This document shows, in pieces, positions 54,101-62,595 of a stretch of DNA of 64,000 bases. The stretch covers positions 3,614,501-3,678,500 of the forward strand of contig NZ_CP091804.1 of NCBI RefSeq assembly GCF_022024275.1, in the 5' to 3' direction. The position numbers and the translations under genes are program-made. The notes under the pieces were generated by a model. That model saw nothing but the letters and a program-made list of their open reading frames with translations, searched no databases and was not told the DNA's origin. The number at the start of each line of letters is the position of its first letter. The stretch's first letter is position 1. This DNA is from Sphingopyxis sp. BSN-002. GTDB lineage: Bacteria; Pseudomonadota; Alphaproteobacteria; Sphingomonadales; Sphingomonadaceae.

Positions 54101-57100
54101 GCGAACCACCCGCGTCCCCCGACAAAATTATAGCCACTGGCGGTATAGTTTGTGAGGGTCGCGAGTGAAGGGAGGCCTTCGAGAAGATTGACGTCGCTGC
54201 CTGCAGCGTAAAGCGCGGTGATCGTCGCGCCCGCTAACGCGCCCGGTCGCCGATTTGCGCTTTCATCAAGGTCCGGGACGCCCGGCGCAAGGAGCGGCGC
54301 GTCGTTGCTGCCGACAAAGGTGAAGGTAACGGGCTTTGACGTGATCGCGCCGCCGGGCTCGGTCGAGGTCACATTATAGGTGACGACGAGCGTTTCGCCC
54401 GCGCTGAGAAAGTCGACGAGGCGATCGGCAATCGCGAGACTTGCGGTGACGCTTCCGCCGGAGCGCGCGAGCGCGAGTGCACCAGCGAGCGCGGCGGCGG
54501 TTTCGGCAGGGATCGAGGAGCCGCTGCTCCAGACCGACGAGACGAGCGTCGAGGCAAGGTCCCCGTCGGCGAGGCTCAGTGATGCCGATGCGGTGTCCAG
54601 CGCCTCTGATCCGGCCGTTCCCGTGCGTTCGGCAATGATATGATTGGCGACCGTATCCAGCGCGAGATAGCTCGCGCCGTTTTGCAGCAACTGATAGTTC
54701 GTGCCGCCGAACTGGACTTCGCCGAGCAACGCCCAGCCGGTCACGTCGACAAGATTGTCGCCGGCGTCGACGAACAGCAGCTTGCCGAAGCCAGACAATC
54801 CGAGCCCCAGCTGCGATCGCGAAAAATCACTGCCTGCAGTGATCGAGGCGACGTCTCCGGCCGTAAAGCGGAGGGTCAGGCCCGACAGACCGGAGCTGGC
54901 GAGGTCGATCTTTTCGATGTTCCTGGCCTGCACCTGCTGCGCATACTGGCCGGCATAGAGCCCGACCGCGGCATTCTGGCCCTGCTTCGCGGCGGTCAGG
55001 TTGTAGGATCCGTTCCAGACGAGCGTATCGAAGCCTGCACCGCCGTTCACCTCGGGGGTGTAGGCCGGATGCGTCGAAACCTGTGTCCCCGCCAGGATGA
55101 AGCGGTCGTCGCCGGCGCCGCCGTTCAGCTTGAAGACCGAATCTGCCCAGATGCCGACCCCGCTGCCCGTATCGAGAACCTCGATCAGGTCGTTTCCGTC
55201 GCCGCCGTCGATATAGCCTTTGCCGCCGTAGCTGCCCTTTATCTGGCCGACCGTGATCCGGTCGTTGCCTGCTCCACCATCGATCTGGATCGATCCGGCA
55301 TATTGCCCGGCGCCTGTTCCGGCGCGGATGATGTCGTCGCCGTCGCCGCCGCCGATCGTGACATAGTCCGGCGTATAGGCCTGATTGCCCTCGAAAAGGA
55401 GCGTGTCGTCGCCGTCGCCGCCGTCGATCTTCGTTCCTGCGGCTGCGTTGGTGGTCGCGGCGACCTGTGTTATTGTGTCGTTTCCGGAGAACCCCGTAAG
55501 GGTGTCTGCGCCGCCGCCCCCGGTAATGACGTCGGCGCCCGCGAAGCCGGCGAGGGTTTCGGCGCCGGTCGTTCCGTCCAGAGTCCGGTCCGATACCACG
55601 GCGATGCCGATGTAGCTCGAGCCATTCTGCGATATGTCATACTCGATACCGCCGACGGTGGCCCGGCCCACGACCGTCCATCCGGTCAGATCGACCTGAT
55701 TGTCGCCCGCGTCGATCAAGAGGACATTGCCGGTGCCCGCGAGGCCAAGCCCCAGCGACATCTGCGAAAAATCGCTTCCCGCGGTAATCGCGGCGACGTC
55801 CGCTGCCGAGAAGTTCAGGTTCAGGCCCGTTACCCGTGCCGATATGAGGTCGATTTTCTCGACGTTGCTGACCCTGATGCCTTGGGTGAATTCGTTGACG
55901 AAAAGCCCAACTGCAGCATTCTGTGCACCGCCATCGGTCAGGTTGTAGGAGCCGTTCCAGACGAGCGTGTCGAAACCCGCGCCACCGTCGAGCAGGGCGG
56001 CATTCTGGCTTCCGGCATAAATCTGCGTGCCGGCGAGGACGAAGCGGTCGTCTCCCGCGCCGCCCAACAGCTGAAAGGCCGAATTTCCCCAGATGCCGAC
56101 GCCGTTGGTGCTGGCGCGAATCTCGATCACGTCGTCGCCGTTGCCGCCGTCCATCACGCCGTCGGCCATGCGGTCCGGGGTGCCGGGGGCGGCGCTCAGA
56201 AAGTCGTTGCCGTCGCCGCCCAGCAGGATCTGGGCATCGCGAAGCGTATCCGCGCCGTCGCCGCCACGCAGGACGAGGCCAAGGTCTCCGTTGCCTCCCT
56301 CGATCGTTGCCGAGGTATCCGACGAAAGCGAGAAGCGCTTCGAGTTCAGCAGGTAGACGATTTCGTTGGTGCCGCCGTCGCTGTCGACCGTGATGGCATA
56401 GACCGGCCGGCTCCGGTCGGCGAGGCGGGCATCCAGTGCCGCCGACCCGATGGTGTAGGATGTGCCGTCGATGACGACCGATCCCGATCCGGTGATGGCA
56501 ACGGGGATCAGCGGATACTCAAAGGTGAACCCGTCGAGATCGCCGAAACTGACGGTCAGCAGAGAGAGCGACGGGACGGCGGTGTCGTATATTGAATCGA
56601 CGAAACCCGCGGGGGCATCCTCGATCGTGATCGATGCCCCGCCGGGCAGGACGAGCGCCGCGGAACCGCCGAAATCCGGCGTCTGCGGGGGTGGCGTGTT
56701 GAAATTGTTCCCGGTCGTCTGGTACATGCCCATGACTTCGGAACCGAAAGACCAGGATTCCGGTGTGACTGTCGAATATAGCGAACCGGCAAAGTTTCCG
56801 GCAAAATCCGCGCCGGAATTAACAATGAAATCATAACCCTGCGGGTTCATCTGGTCGTCGAGATAGACCGTTCTCAGGTCGACATCGAATATCTTCCAGC
56901 TGCCGTTGTCGAAAACCTCGCTGACGACATGGCCCTCGATCCACCATACGCGCGCGTCGAAGCCCATTTCGGTGAGGATCGACGCATAGATTTGCGCGAC
57001 ATCGTCGCAATAGCCGAAGCCGATCGAGTTGAGATACAGATAGGGCGCATGCTGCCAGTTGTCGCCGCTGTAGGGGTCCCAGTGATAGGTGTTTTCCATC

Positions 57101-57273
57101 ATCCAGATCCAGGTCGCATAGGCCGCGCCCTCGGTCTGGTAGACCGGCATGGCCTGGATCGCTTCGACGATATCCGAAGTGTTCAGAAGCAGCGAATTGC
57201 CGTTGACGTTCAGGTTGAACGTCGCGACTGAAGTACCGTCATTGGTAACTTCGATGGAAGAGTTGCCCGCCAC
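51124..57273 (-). CDS. Giant RTX-type secreted protein with N-terminal transglutaminase-like domain
   Basis: 2049 residues from a GTG start. Residues about 45-140 form a transglutaminase-like (papain-fold) domain with Cys89 (GFGYCDDV), His115 (WIEGHVV) and Asp130 or Asp132 (IFDVD). Next come RTX calcium repeats (GGDGADTL, GGDGNDFL, GGGGADTLTGFSGNDTI) split by two copies of a DTLVWNGSYNL unit. Then about 4.5 tandem units of roughly 238 residues, and a C-terminus ending in DFFA, an acidic-hydrophobic tail usual for type I secretion. No signal peptide. Extracellular adhesin or enzyme; target unknown. The AT-rich upstream region carries GTTAAC twice. Confidence 0.88.
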   Translation of the reverse strand: MAGNSSIEVTNDGTSVATFNLNVNGNSLLLNTSDIVEAIQAMPVYQTEGAAYATWIWMMENTYHWDPYSGDNWQHAPYLYLNSIGFGYCDDVAQIYASILTEMGFDARVWWIEGHVVSEVFDNGSWKIFDVDLRTVYLDDQMNPQGYDFIVNSGADFAGNFAGSLYSTVTPESWSFGSEVMGMYQTTGNNFNTPPPQTPDFGGSAALVLPGGASITIEDAPAGFVDSIYDTAVPSLSLLTVSFGDLDGFTFEYPLIPVAITGSGSVVIDGTSYTIGSAALDARLADRSRPVYAITVDSDGGTNEIVYLLNSKRFSLSSDTSATIEGGNGDLGLVLRGGDGADTLRDAQILLGGDGNDFLSAAPGTPDRMADGVMDGGNGDDVIEIRASTNGVGIWGNSAFQLLGGAGDDRFVLAGTQIYAGSQNAALLDGGAGFDTLVWNGSYNLTDGGAQNAAVGLFVNEFTQGIRVSNVEKIDLISARVTGLNLNFSAADVAAITAGSDFSQMSLGLGLAGTGNVLLIDAGDNQVDLTGWTVVGRATVGGIEYDISQNGSSYIGIAVVSDRTLDGTTGAETLAGFAGADVITGGGGADTLTGFSGNDTITQVAATTNAAAGTKIDGGDGDDTLLFEGNQAYTPDYVTIGGGDGDDIIRAGTGAGQYAGSIQIDGGAGNDRITVGQIKGSYGGKGYIDGGDGNDLIEVLDTGSGVGIWADSVFKLNGGAGDDRFILAGTQVSTHPAYTPEVNGGAGFDTLVWNGSYNLTAAKQGQNAAVGLYAGQYAQQVQARNIEKIDLASSGLSGLTLRFTAGDVASITAGSDFSRSQLGLGLSGFGKLLFVDAGDNLVDVTGWALLGEVQFGGTNYQLLQNGASYLALDTVANHIIAERTGTAGSEALDTASASLSLADGDLASTLVSSVWSSGSSIPAETAAALAGALALARSGGSVTASLAIADRLVDFLSAGETLVVTYNVTSTEPGGAITSKPVTFTFVGSNDAPLLAPGVPDLDESANRRPGALAGATITALYAAGSDVNLLEGLPSLATLTNYTASGYNFVGGRGWFAANGIDIAALAGGTIVFADGTTGKIDRASNGAIHSTESAYIYYRAYAPGEAALSERFGITGSDELNTASLSLTLTDHDLDDTHTLGSSFVSAVWSDGTTVPAETLAALASALSLVQTGGSIDADFALEDRFVDFLGAGETLTITYNVTVTDRAGARASTPATFTFTGSNNTPVLTADMPDLGVGTNVKPGGAPSGATIVALYAPGSGVNLLEGKPPLTTISGYYAVQQPGYTGAFNFLGGQNWFTANGIDIAALTGGTIVFSDGTTGKINQASDGEITLNEPAYIYYQSFEAGSAWLEERAGTNGSAALDTASVSLSFTDGDVHGSHTVGFSLASSVWSSGLAIPAETAAALANALALSRDGGSITASFALADRMVDFLGAGETLTITYDVTVTDQGGASASKPVTFTFTGSNDAPALTTAVPDLNVAANLRPGVAAGMAVAGLYAPGSSVNLLDGLPPLTTTTNYTTSGYNFVGGRDWFAANGISIAALAGGTIVFADGTTGKIGRASNGAVNTSESAYIYYQAYTPGQAALGERPDTADSNDLDTASLSLAITDRDIGDTHSVGSSLASSVWSGGSSVPAETAAALATALSLVRNGNAITANFAIADRLVDFLGEGETLTITYNVAVTDSAGGSTSKPIIFTVTGRNDAPILSADMPDLSVSTNVKPGAAAGATITALYAPGSSVNLLDGLPSLVTLTGYNQTSGYNFVGGRDWFASNGISIAALAGGTIVFADGTTGLIGRASNGAVGNPAEAAYIYYQAYEPGAAWLKELSNTTGSPELDTASVSLSFADRDLGGSHTLDSSLASMVWSGGSAIPAETTAALASALTLARSGGSISANFALADRFVDFLGAGETLAITYNVSVTDQSGARSSRPVTFTFTGASDGTSSSAIVVPQSEKAAPASMAVAVAAEKTAPASPGISLAPDAGIAARDSSDGNAGTTQDMLALVSIDQLYTAMVHDMASFGVAPGVGDVALSRPDPVKPTDFFA
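51446..54612 (-). repeat. Tandem 0.71-kb repeats inside the RTX gene
   Basis: Five copies of a unit of about 715 bp, the last one partial. Each holds ETAAALA, DFLGAGETLTITYNV, NDAP, a second domain with VNLLDGLP, NFVGG-WFAANGI and AALAGGTIVFADGTTGKI, and YIYYQAY. The first half is a VCBS/cadherin-like sandwich; the second is unfamiliar. Recent amplification or gene conversion is likely, since long stretches remain nearly identical. Confidence 0.85.
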
Positions 57274-57563
57274 AGTTAAGTTAACCTTGAATTGTTTATT
57301 TTTATCAATGCGTAAAACGTTAACACTTCCCGTCAGGGGTGCAAAGTCGTTCTTTGCAGATTTGTGACGGGACGGTGCTCGCTGTAGCCAGCTTGCGGCA
57401 CCCCGGCGCGCATCGCTGTGACGGCGCTCACAAGGGCAGAGGCTGGCTGATCCGGCCGGCGAGTGCGGAGAGGCGTTTCGATTGACATCGGCGGCGCCTG
57501 TTGCTAGCGCGCAGCGCTTGCCGCCATGCCTCCGGCTGGCTTCTCCTAAATCAAGGAATTCAC

Positions 57564-57908
57564 ATGGCCCGCGTTACCGTCGAAGATTGCGTCGACAAAG
57601 TTCCCAACCGCTTCGACCTGGTTCTGGTCTCGGCTCATCGTGCCCGCGAAATCTCGGGCGGCTCGGAACTGACGATCGACCGCGATCGCGACAAGAACCC
57701 CGTCGTCGCGCTGCGCGAGATCGCCGAACAGACGGTCCGTCCGGGCGATCTCAAGGACGCGCTCGTCGGTTCGCTGCAGAAGGTTGTCGTCGACGATGAC
57801 GACACCCCCGACGAAATCAGCTCGATTGCCCGCTCGGCCGAGGCGCTCCGCCTCACTGCCGCTGCACCGCCGCGCAGCCCGGCCGGTGGCGGAAGCGACT
57901 TCGAATAA
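57564..57908 (+). CDS. rpoZ: RNA polymerase omega subunit
   Basis: 114 residues from ATG 57564. Opens [33 protein letters not shown] and has the conserved [11 protein letters not shown] segment that holds the beta-prime C-terminus. It helps assembly of RNA polymerase. The C-terminal tail is low in complexity ([14 protein letters not shown]). Followed by a clear terminator. Confidence 0.97.
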   Translation: MARVTVEDCVDKVPNRFDLVLVSAHRAREISGGSELTIDRDRDKNPVVALREIAEQTVRPGDLKDALVGSLQKVVVDDDDTPDEISSIARSAEALRLTAAAPPRSPAGGGSDFE

Positions 57909-57940
57909 GCCGCGTCAGCATCGGTTGTTAGCATCGGTTA

Positions 57941-57964
57941 CAGGGCTGCGGGAAACCGCAGCCC
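57941..57964 (+). terminator. Rho-independent terminator after rpoZ
   Basis: AGGGCTGCGG-GAAA-CCGCAGCCCT, a perfect 10-bp stem with a GAAA tetraloop, followed by TTCTG. It also lies at the 3' side of the convergent DUF3800 gene and can serve both. Confidence 0.85.
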
Positions 57965-57972
57965 TTTCTGAT

Positions 57973-58578
57973 TCAGGGAAGGCGCGTCAATTCGGCGATG
58001 CGGATCGCCCGAGAGGCCAGCAGGGGCTCGATGATCGTGCCGATCCGATGCGCGCGCGGGGACTCCACCTCGATATTGAACAGGCTGTTTGCGATCACGT
58101 CAGCGATCTGGACGCCGTCGGAGCGGCGGCTGTCGGCGAGCGACGCGCGGCCCCAGCCGGCGAGCCCGGCCTGGATCGTCTCGCGGACGTGGCCGAGAAC
58201 GACGGGGTCGTAGCGACCGTCATCGATAACGACATCGGTGCATACACCGCCTGTTTCGGGAAGCCAGCTGCCGACGGCAAGGTCGAGCAGCGCCGCATAG
58301 AGTGCGAGGTCGCTGGGCGGGCTGCCGTCGGCCGGGGGCGCCAGCCTCTCGCGCTTCGCCACCGCGACCCAGGCGCGGCCGCCGGCACGGTCGAAGAGTT
58401 CGAGCAGATAGGCGCGCTCGACGAGGCTGATCCGGCTACCCTTGAGCTCGCCGCGCAGGCCGGTGACAGCGCGGAAGCGCTTGTGGATGGCAGCGGCGCC
58501 GTCGGGCGTGATCATCACGGCGGAGAAGGTCATGGCTCCCGCGTTGAGCCCGCCTGATTCATCGCAATAGATCGTCAT
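57973..58578 (-). CDS. DUF3800 domain protein
   Basis: 201 residues. Starts MTIYCDESGG, the DESG motif of DUF3800 proteins, which have an RNase H-like fold, with later VVIDDGRYDP and SDGVQIADVIANSLFN that complete the acidic set. The family occurs in mobile and defence contexts as well as alone; function unknown. Last of a three-gene minus-strand run. Confidence 0.82.
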   Translation of the reverse strand: MTIYCDESGGLNAGAMTFSAVMITPDGAAAIHKRFRAVTGLRGELKGSRISLVERAYLLELFDRAGGRAWVAVAKRERLAPPADGSPPSDLALYAALLDLAVGSWLPETGGVCTDVVIDDGRYDPVVLGHVRETIQAGLAGWGRASLADSRRSDGVQIADVIANSLFNIEVESPRAHRIGTIIEPLLASRAIRIAELTRLP

Positions 58579-58600
58579 GCTCGCGGCAATCCCGCCCGGT

Positions 58601-59086
58601 TCATTTCACTCTGCCGAAGAAGGCGACGGTGCGGGTCTGCCCGGGCGCAACGGCGTCGGTCCATTTCCAGCGGACATGCGTGACGTCCGCAGCGGTTGCC
58701 GCGCGCGGCGCTGCGCCGGCTACCGGCACCGTCAGGCCGGTGAGCGGACCGAACATCTTGCCGCCATCAACCGAAACGGAGAAGTCCCGGTTATCGTCGG
58801 TGCCATCGAACACCAGCGCTTCGGGGACCGGATTGACGATGTCCACGCCAACTGCGGGCGCCGTGCCGCCATTGGAAAAATCGAGTGTGACACGGACCCG
58901 GTCGCCCGGAACGACGACATCGGGCGCGACATAGGTTTTCGCGGGCGGCTGGCCGCCGGCTGCCGGAGTCAGCTTCTCAAGCTCGATTTTCGATGTCAGC
59001 TTGCCGCCATCCTGTGCAAGCGCCGGGGCGGCGCCGAGCGCCAGGGCGAATGCCAGCAATGCGATACCGCGAACCCCGTTTTTCAT
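58601..59086 (-). CDS. Exported protein with DUF11-like beta-sandwich
   Basis: 161 residues from ATG 59086. The signal peptide ends ALGAAPALAQ. The rest is one beta-sandwich: VPGDRVRVTLDFSNGGTAPAVGVDIVNPVPEALVFDG, as in the DUF11 conserved repeat family of surface proteins. It probably acts in the periplasm or on the surface. Role unknown. Confidence 0.78.
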   Translation of the reverse strand: MKNGVRGIALLAFALALGAAPALAQDGGKLTSKIELEKLTPAAGGQPPAKTYVAPDVVVPGDRVRVTLDFSNGGTAPAVGVDIVNPVPEALVFDGTDDNRDFSVSVDGGKMFGPLTGLTVPVAGAAPRAATAADVTHVRWKWTDAVAPGQTRTVAFFGRVK

Positions 59087-59109
59087 TGCCTTCTCCTTCG
59101 TGCCCGCAC

Positions 59110-59502
59110 TCAGGCCGGGCAGGGATAGCGCTTCCGCATCAGCCCGTCGAATGCCGAATAGACCGAGATCGATTTGCGCGATGCCGCGGGGTAAGTGCGC
59201 AGATGCGCCAGCCACTGTTCCGGAGTCAGCGAGCCACTCTCGGGCGGGCAACTCGTGGTCTTCCGGCCGGCCTTGCGGTCTGCATCGATGCGTGCCTTGT
59301 AGCGTTTGCCTGCCGCGACGACTTCCGATTTCAGATATTGCGCCTCTGGGGTCGCGATCGCGAGCGGCCCGAGCCGCTCAAGCAGCGTTGCGCGCTGCAG
59401 GAAGGCCGCGACGCTCATGTCGCCGGGCGCCATTCCGCACAGCATCGCGCCGGCGCTGAGCGCCGCCAAGGCCGATCCGATCCGCATTGCCCGAAAGGTC
59501 AT
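59110..59502 (-). CDS. Hypothetical exported protein
   Basis: 130 residues with a probable signal peptide (IGSALAALSAGAMLCGMAPG). Two Cys in the mature part (TSCPPES and YPCPA) could form a disulfide. No family is recognised. It follows ftsH on the same strand by 40 bp. Confidence 0.68.
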   Translation of the reverse strand: MTFRAMRIGSALAALSAGAMLCGMAPGDMSVAAFLQRATLLERLGPLAIATPEAQYLKSEVVAAGKRYKARIDADRKAGRKTTSCPPESGSLTPEQWLAHLRTYPAASRKSISVYSAFDGLMRKRYPCPA

Positions 59503-59542
59503 GCGGATCGAAATCGCGTGAAATCAATGAACAAGGTCTGAA

Positions 59543-61489
59543 TCAGACGCCTTGCGGGTTGGCATCGCCGAACGGGCGCGGCTTGCGCTTGATCTGCGGA
59601 AGACCTCCCGCATGACCCTGACCCGCAGGGATATGGGATTTGTCATCCATATCGCGCTCGGGCGGCGTGCCGTCTTCGAGAAGCTTGACGATCTCGTCTC
59701 CGGTCAGCGTCTCATACTCCAGCAACGCTCCCGCCAGACTGTGCAGCTGGTCGTTGTGATCGGTCAGGATCTGCCGGGCGCGATCATTGGCCTGCGCGAT
59801 CAGGCGCTTGATCTCGCTGTCGATGATCAAGGCCGTCTCGTTCGAGATATTGTGGCGCTGGGTCTGCGAATAGCCGAGGAACGTTTCGCCCTGCTGCTCT
59901 TCGTACTGCAGGGGGCCGAGTTCGTCCGACATGCCCCACTGCGTAACCATCGAGCGGGCGAGCTTGGTCGCATACTGGATGTCGCTCGAGGCGCCCGACG
60001 ACACCTTGTCGTAACCGAAGATGATCTCTTCGGCCACACGGCCACCGGCCGAAATCGACAGGTTCGCGTACATCTTGTCGCGGTGGTAGGAATAGCTGTC
60101 GCGCTCGGGAAGGCGCACGACCATGCCGAGCGCGCGGCCGCGCGGGATGATCGTCGCCTTGTGGATCGGATCGGACGCCTTTTCGTGGAAAGCTACCAGC
60201 GCGTGGCCCGCTTCGTGATAGGCGGTCATCCGCTTTTCATCGTCGTCCATGACGAGCGATTTCCACTCGGTGCCCATCATCACCTTGTCCTTTGCCGCCT
60301 CGAACTGCGACATCGCGATCAGCCGCTTGCCGAGCCTCGCGGCGAGCAGGGCGGCCTCGTTGGCCAGGTTCGCAAGATCGGCGCCCGAGAAACCCGGCGT
60401 ACCGCGCGCCAGCGTGTGGATATCGACATCGGGCGCCAGCGGCTTCTTGCGCGTGTGGACTTCGAGGATTTTCTGACGGCCGACGATGTCCGGCAGCGGC
60501 ACCGTTACCTGCCGGTCGAAACGGCCGGGGCGCAGGAGCGCCGGATCCAGCACGTCGGGGCGGTTTGTGGCGGCGACGATGATGATGCCTTCATTGGCCT
60601 CGAAGCCGTCCATCTCGACCAGCAGCTGGTTCAGCGTCTGTTCGCGTTCGTCGTTGCCATTGCCGAGGCCGGCGCCGCGATGGCGACCCACCGCGTCGAT
60701 TTCGTCGATGAAAACGATGCACGGTGCGTTGCGCTTTGCCTGTTCGAACATGTCGCGGACGCGGCTCGCGCCGACGCCGACGAACATCTCGACGAAATCC
60801 GAACCCGAGATGGTGAAGAAGGGAACGCCGGCTTCACCCGCGATCGCGCGGGCAAGCAGCGTCTTGCCGGTGCCGGGCGAGCCGATGAGCAGGGCGCCCT
60901 TCGGAATCTGGCCACCGAGCTTCGAGAATTTGCTCGGATCCTTCAGGAACTCCACGATTTCCTGCAGTTCCTCGCGGGCCTCGTCGATGCCGGCGACATC
61001 GTCAAAGGTGACGCGGCCCTGCTTTTCGGTGAGCATCTTCGCACGCGACTTGCCGAAGCCCATGGCGCCCGAGCCATTGTTCTTCTGCACCTGGCGGAAA
61101 ACGAAGAAGGCGATGCCGAGTATCAGCAGGAACGGCAGCGACTGGATCAGCAGATAGACCCACACATTGCCCGTCTCGGTCGCCTTGCCGTCATATTTGA
61201 CGCCATTGTCGTTGAGCAGCTTCAGCAGTTCGGGATCACGGACGACGTTCGCGCTGAAGCGCTCGCCGTTCGCCAGCGTCCCGGTGACACGATCTTCGGA
61301 AAGCACGACATCCTTGACCTCGCCGGCCTGCACCTTCTGGCGGAACTCGGAATAGGCGAGGGGATTGCCCGCGGGCTGTGAAGCGCCGCCGAACATCGAG
61401 GCGACGAGGAGCATGGCAAGCAGGATGCCGCTCCAGATCATCACGCTCTTCATCCAGGGGTTGCCCTGCGGTTCCTTGTCGTCCTGCAT
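59543..61489 (-). CDS. ftsH: ATP-dependent zinc metalloprotease FtsH
   Basis: 648 residues. Two N-terminal membrane helices flank a small periplasmic domain. The AAA domain has Walker [14 protein letters not shown] near residue 203 and [15 protein letters not shown]. The zinc site HEAGH is near 425 with the third ligand in the peptidase domain. It degrades membrane and regulatory proteins at the inner membrane. Downstream of tilS, the order usual in alphaproteobacteria. Confidence 0.97.
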   Translation of the reverse strand: MQDDKEPQGNPWMKSVMIWSGILLAMLLVASMFGGASQPAGNPLAYSEFRQKVQAGEVKDVVLSEDRVTGTLANGERFSANVVRDPELLKLLNDNGVKYDGKATETGNVWVYLLIQSLPFLLILGIAFFVFRQVQKNNGSGAMGFGKSRAKMLTEKQGRVTFDDVAGIDEAREELQEIVEFLKDPSKFSKLGGQIPKGALLIGSPGTGKTLLARAIAGEAGVPFFTISGSDFVEMFVGVGASRVRDMFEQAKRNAPCIVFIDEIDAVGRHRGAGLGNGNDEREQTLNQLLVEMDGFEANEGIIIVAATNRPDVLDPALLRPGRFDRQVTVPLPDIVGRQKILEVHTRKKPLAPDVDIHTLARGTPGFSGADLANLANEAALLAARLGKRLIAMSQFEAAKDKVMMGTEWKSLVMDDDEKRMTAYHEAGHALVAFHEKASDPIHKATIIPRGRALGMVVRLPERDSYSYHRDKMYANLSISAGGRVAEEIIFGYDKVSSGASSDIQYATKLARSMVTQWGMSDELGPLQYEEQQGETFLGYSQTQRHNISNETALIIDSEIKRLIAQANDRARQILTDHNDQLHSLAGALLEYETLTGDEIVKLLEDGTPPERDMDDKSHIPAGQGHAGGLPQIKRKPRPFGDANPQGV

Positions 61490-61537
61490 CGGAAACTTTC
61501 CAAACTTCGCGCATATCGCGCTTCAATCCCGATAATG

Positions 61538-61578
61538 TAGGACAATCGGGTTAAATGACAATGAGCCAGATTGTCCTA
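61538..61578 (-). promoter_or_regulatory. Hairpin in the tilS-ftsH gap
   Basis: Perfect 10-bp arms TAGGACAATC and GATTGTCCTA with a 21-bp loop. It covers the tilS stop and lies about 50 bp before the ftsH start. No T-run follows, so it looks like a 5' leader or processing element of ftsH, not a terminator. Confidence 0.55.
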
Positions 61579-62595
61579 TTTTCCCGCTTTTCGGCGCGGT
61601 GCGGCGGAAATGCGCCAGATCGTGCCTTCAAGGCCGGGAACGGCGTCGATCAGCAAGGCGCCGACCATTGCCCGGCGTCCGCCCTTCATCGCCGCGATCA
61701 CGCCGTCGAGCGACGCTCCGCGCACGCGAATCTGGCTGTCGTTGGCGCGCAGGCGCTGCGTGACCACACGGCGGAAAATTTCCGGCGGATAGCCTTCGTC
61801 GCGGATGACCGCGATATCGGAGGCGTCGGGCCATGACGCGATCAGTCGTTCGACGGCCCAGTCGATCGCTTCATCGGCCTCGGCCAGCCAGTCTGCCGAC
61901 CGCGCCGCCGCCTCGACATCGAGCACGGTCTGCGACCGGAGCCCGTGGCGCAGCCGCGCGCGGTCGAAGCGGCTGTCGCTGTTCGACGGATCGTCGACGA
62001 ACGGCAGATCCTCGTCGAGCGCGATGCGGACGAGTGCGTCGCGGCGCCAGTGAAGCAGGGGGCGAAGGATCACGCCGTTCCGCGCGCGGATCGCAGCAAG
62101 CCCGCCGACGCCGCTCGACCGGTTGAGCCGCATCACGATCGTTTCGAGCTGATCGTCGGCGTGATGCGCGGTCAGGACGTGCGCGAGTTCGTTGCCCTTG
62201 CGCCAGTCCTCGAGCAGCCGGTAGCGCTCGGCGCGCGCGGCCGCCTGTTGCGACCCGCTGATCGGCGCGGGCGGATTGAGGGTTGCATGCGGAATCAGTT
62301 CGCGCCTGCAGAAGCCCGCAACCATGCGGGCCTCATCGTCCGACCCTTGCCGAAGCCCGTGATCGACGGTTGCCGCACGGACCTGTCCGGGCAGCAACGT
62401 CGCCATCAGCCAGAGCAGCGCCATGCTGTCCGGGCCGCCCGACACGGCGACGCCATAATGGAGGCGATGCCAGTCGGGCCCGGCAAGCGCGGCCAGGTCG
62501 CGCCCGAGCCGCCCGACGGCGTCGGTATCAACAGCCTGCTTTTGCTTTTGCGGCGGCTGCATCGGTCCGGACATCCTGCGGGGCCTTGTCCCCAT
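61576..62595 (-). CDS. tilS: tRNA(Ile)-lysidine synthase
   Basis: Up to 339 residues. The PP-loop SGGPDSMAL is near residue 53, with HADDQLETIVMRL and RPLLHWRR after it. It modifies C34 of tRNA-Ile(CAU) to lysidine using ATP. The start may be ATG 62595, 62571 or 62562, all inside the cpoB 3' end, which means coupled translation. The C-terminal domain is short. Confidence 0.92.
   Translation of the reverse strand: MGTRPRRMSGPMQPPQKQKQAVDTDAVGRLGRDLAALAGPDWHRLHYGVAVSGGPDSMALLWLMATLLPGQVRAATVDHGLRQGSDDEARMVAGFCRRELIPHATLNPPAPISGSQQAAARAERYRLLEDWRKGNELAHVLTAHHADDQLETIVMRLNRSSGVGGLAAIRARNGVILRPLLHWRRDALVRIALDEDLPFVDDPSNSDSRFDRARLRHGLRSQTVLDVEAAARSADWLAEADEAIDWAVERLIASWPDASDIAVIRDEGYPPEIFRRVVTQRLRANDSQIRVRGASLDGVIAAMKGGRRAMVGALLIDAVPGLEGTIWRISAAPRRKAGK

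Noticed and set aside
54640..56595. A 651-residue open frame on the plus strand
   Set aside because: Antisense shadow of the RTX repeats; its periodicity simply mirrors the coding repeats.
57973..58578. DUF3800 protein as part of a defence system
   Set aside because: Neighbours are rpoZ, small exported proteins and ftsH; no nuclease, methylase or mobile genes are nearby.
59552..61381. A 609-residue open frame on the plus strand
   Set aside because: Antisense to ftsH, which has every expected motif.
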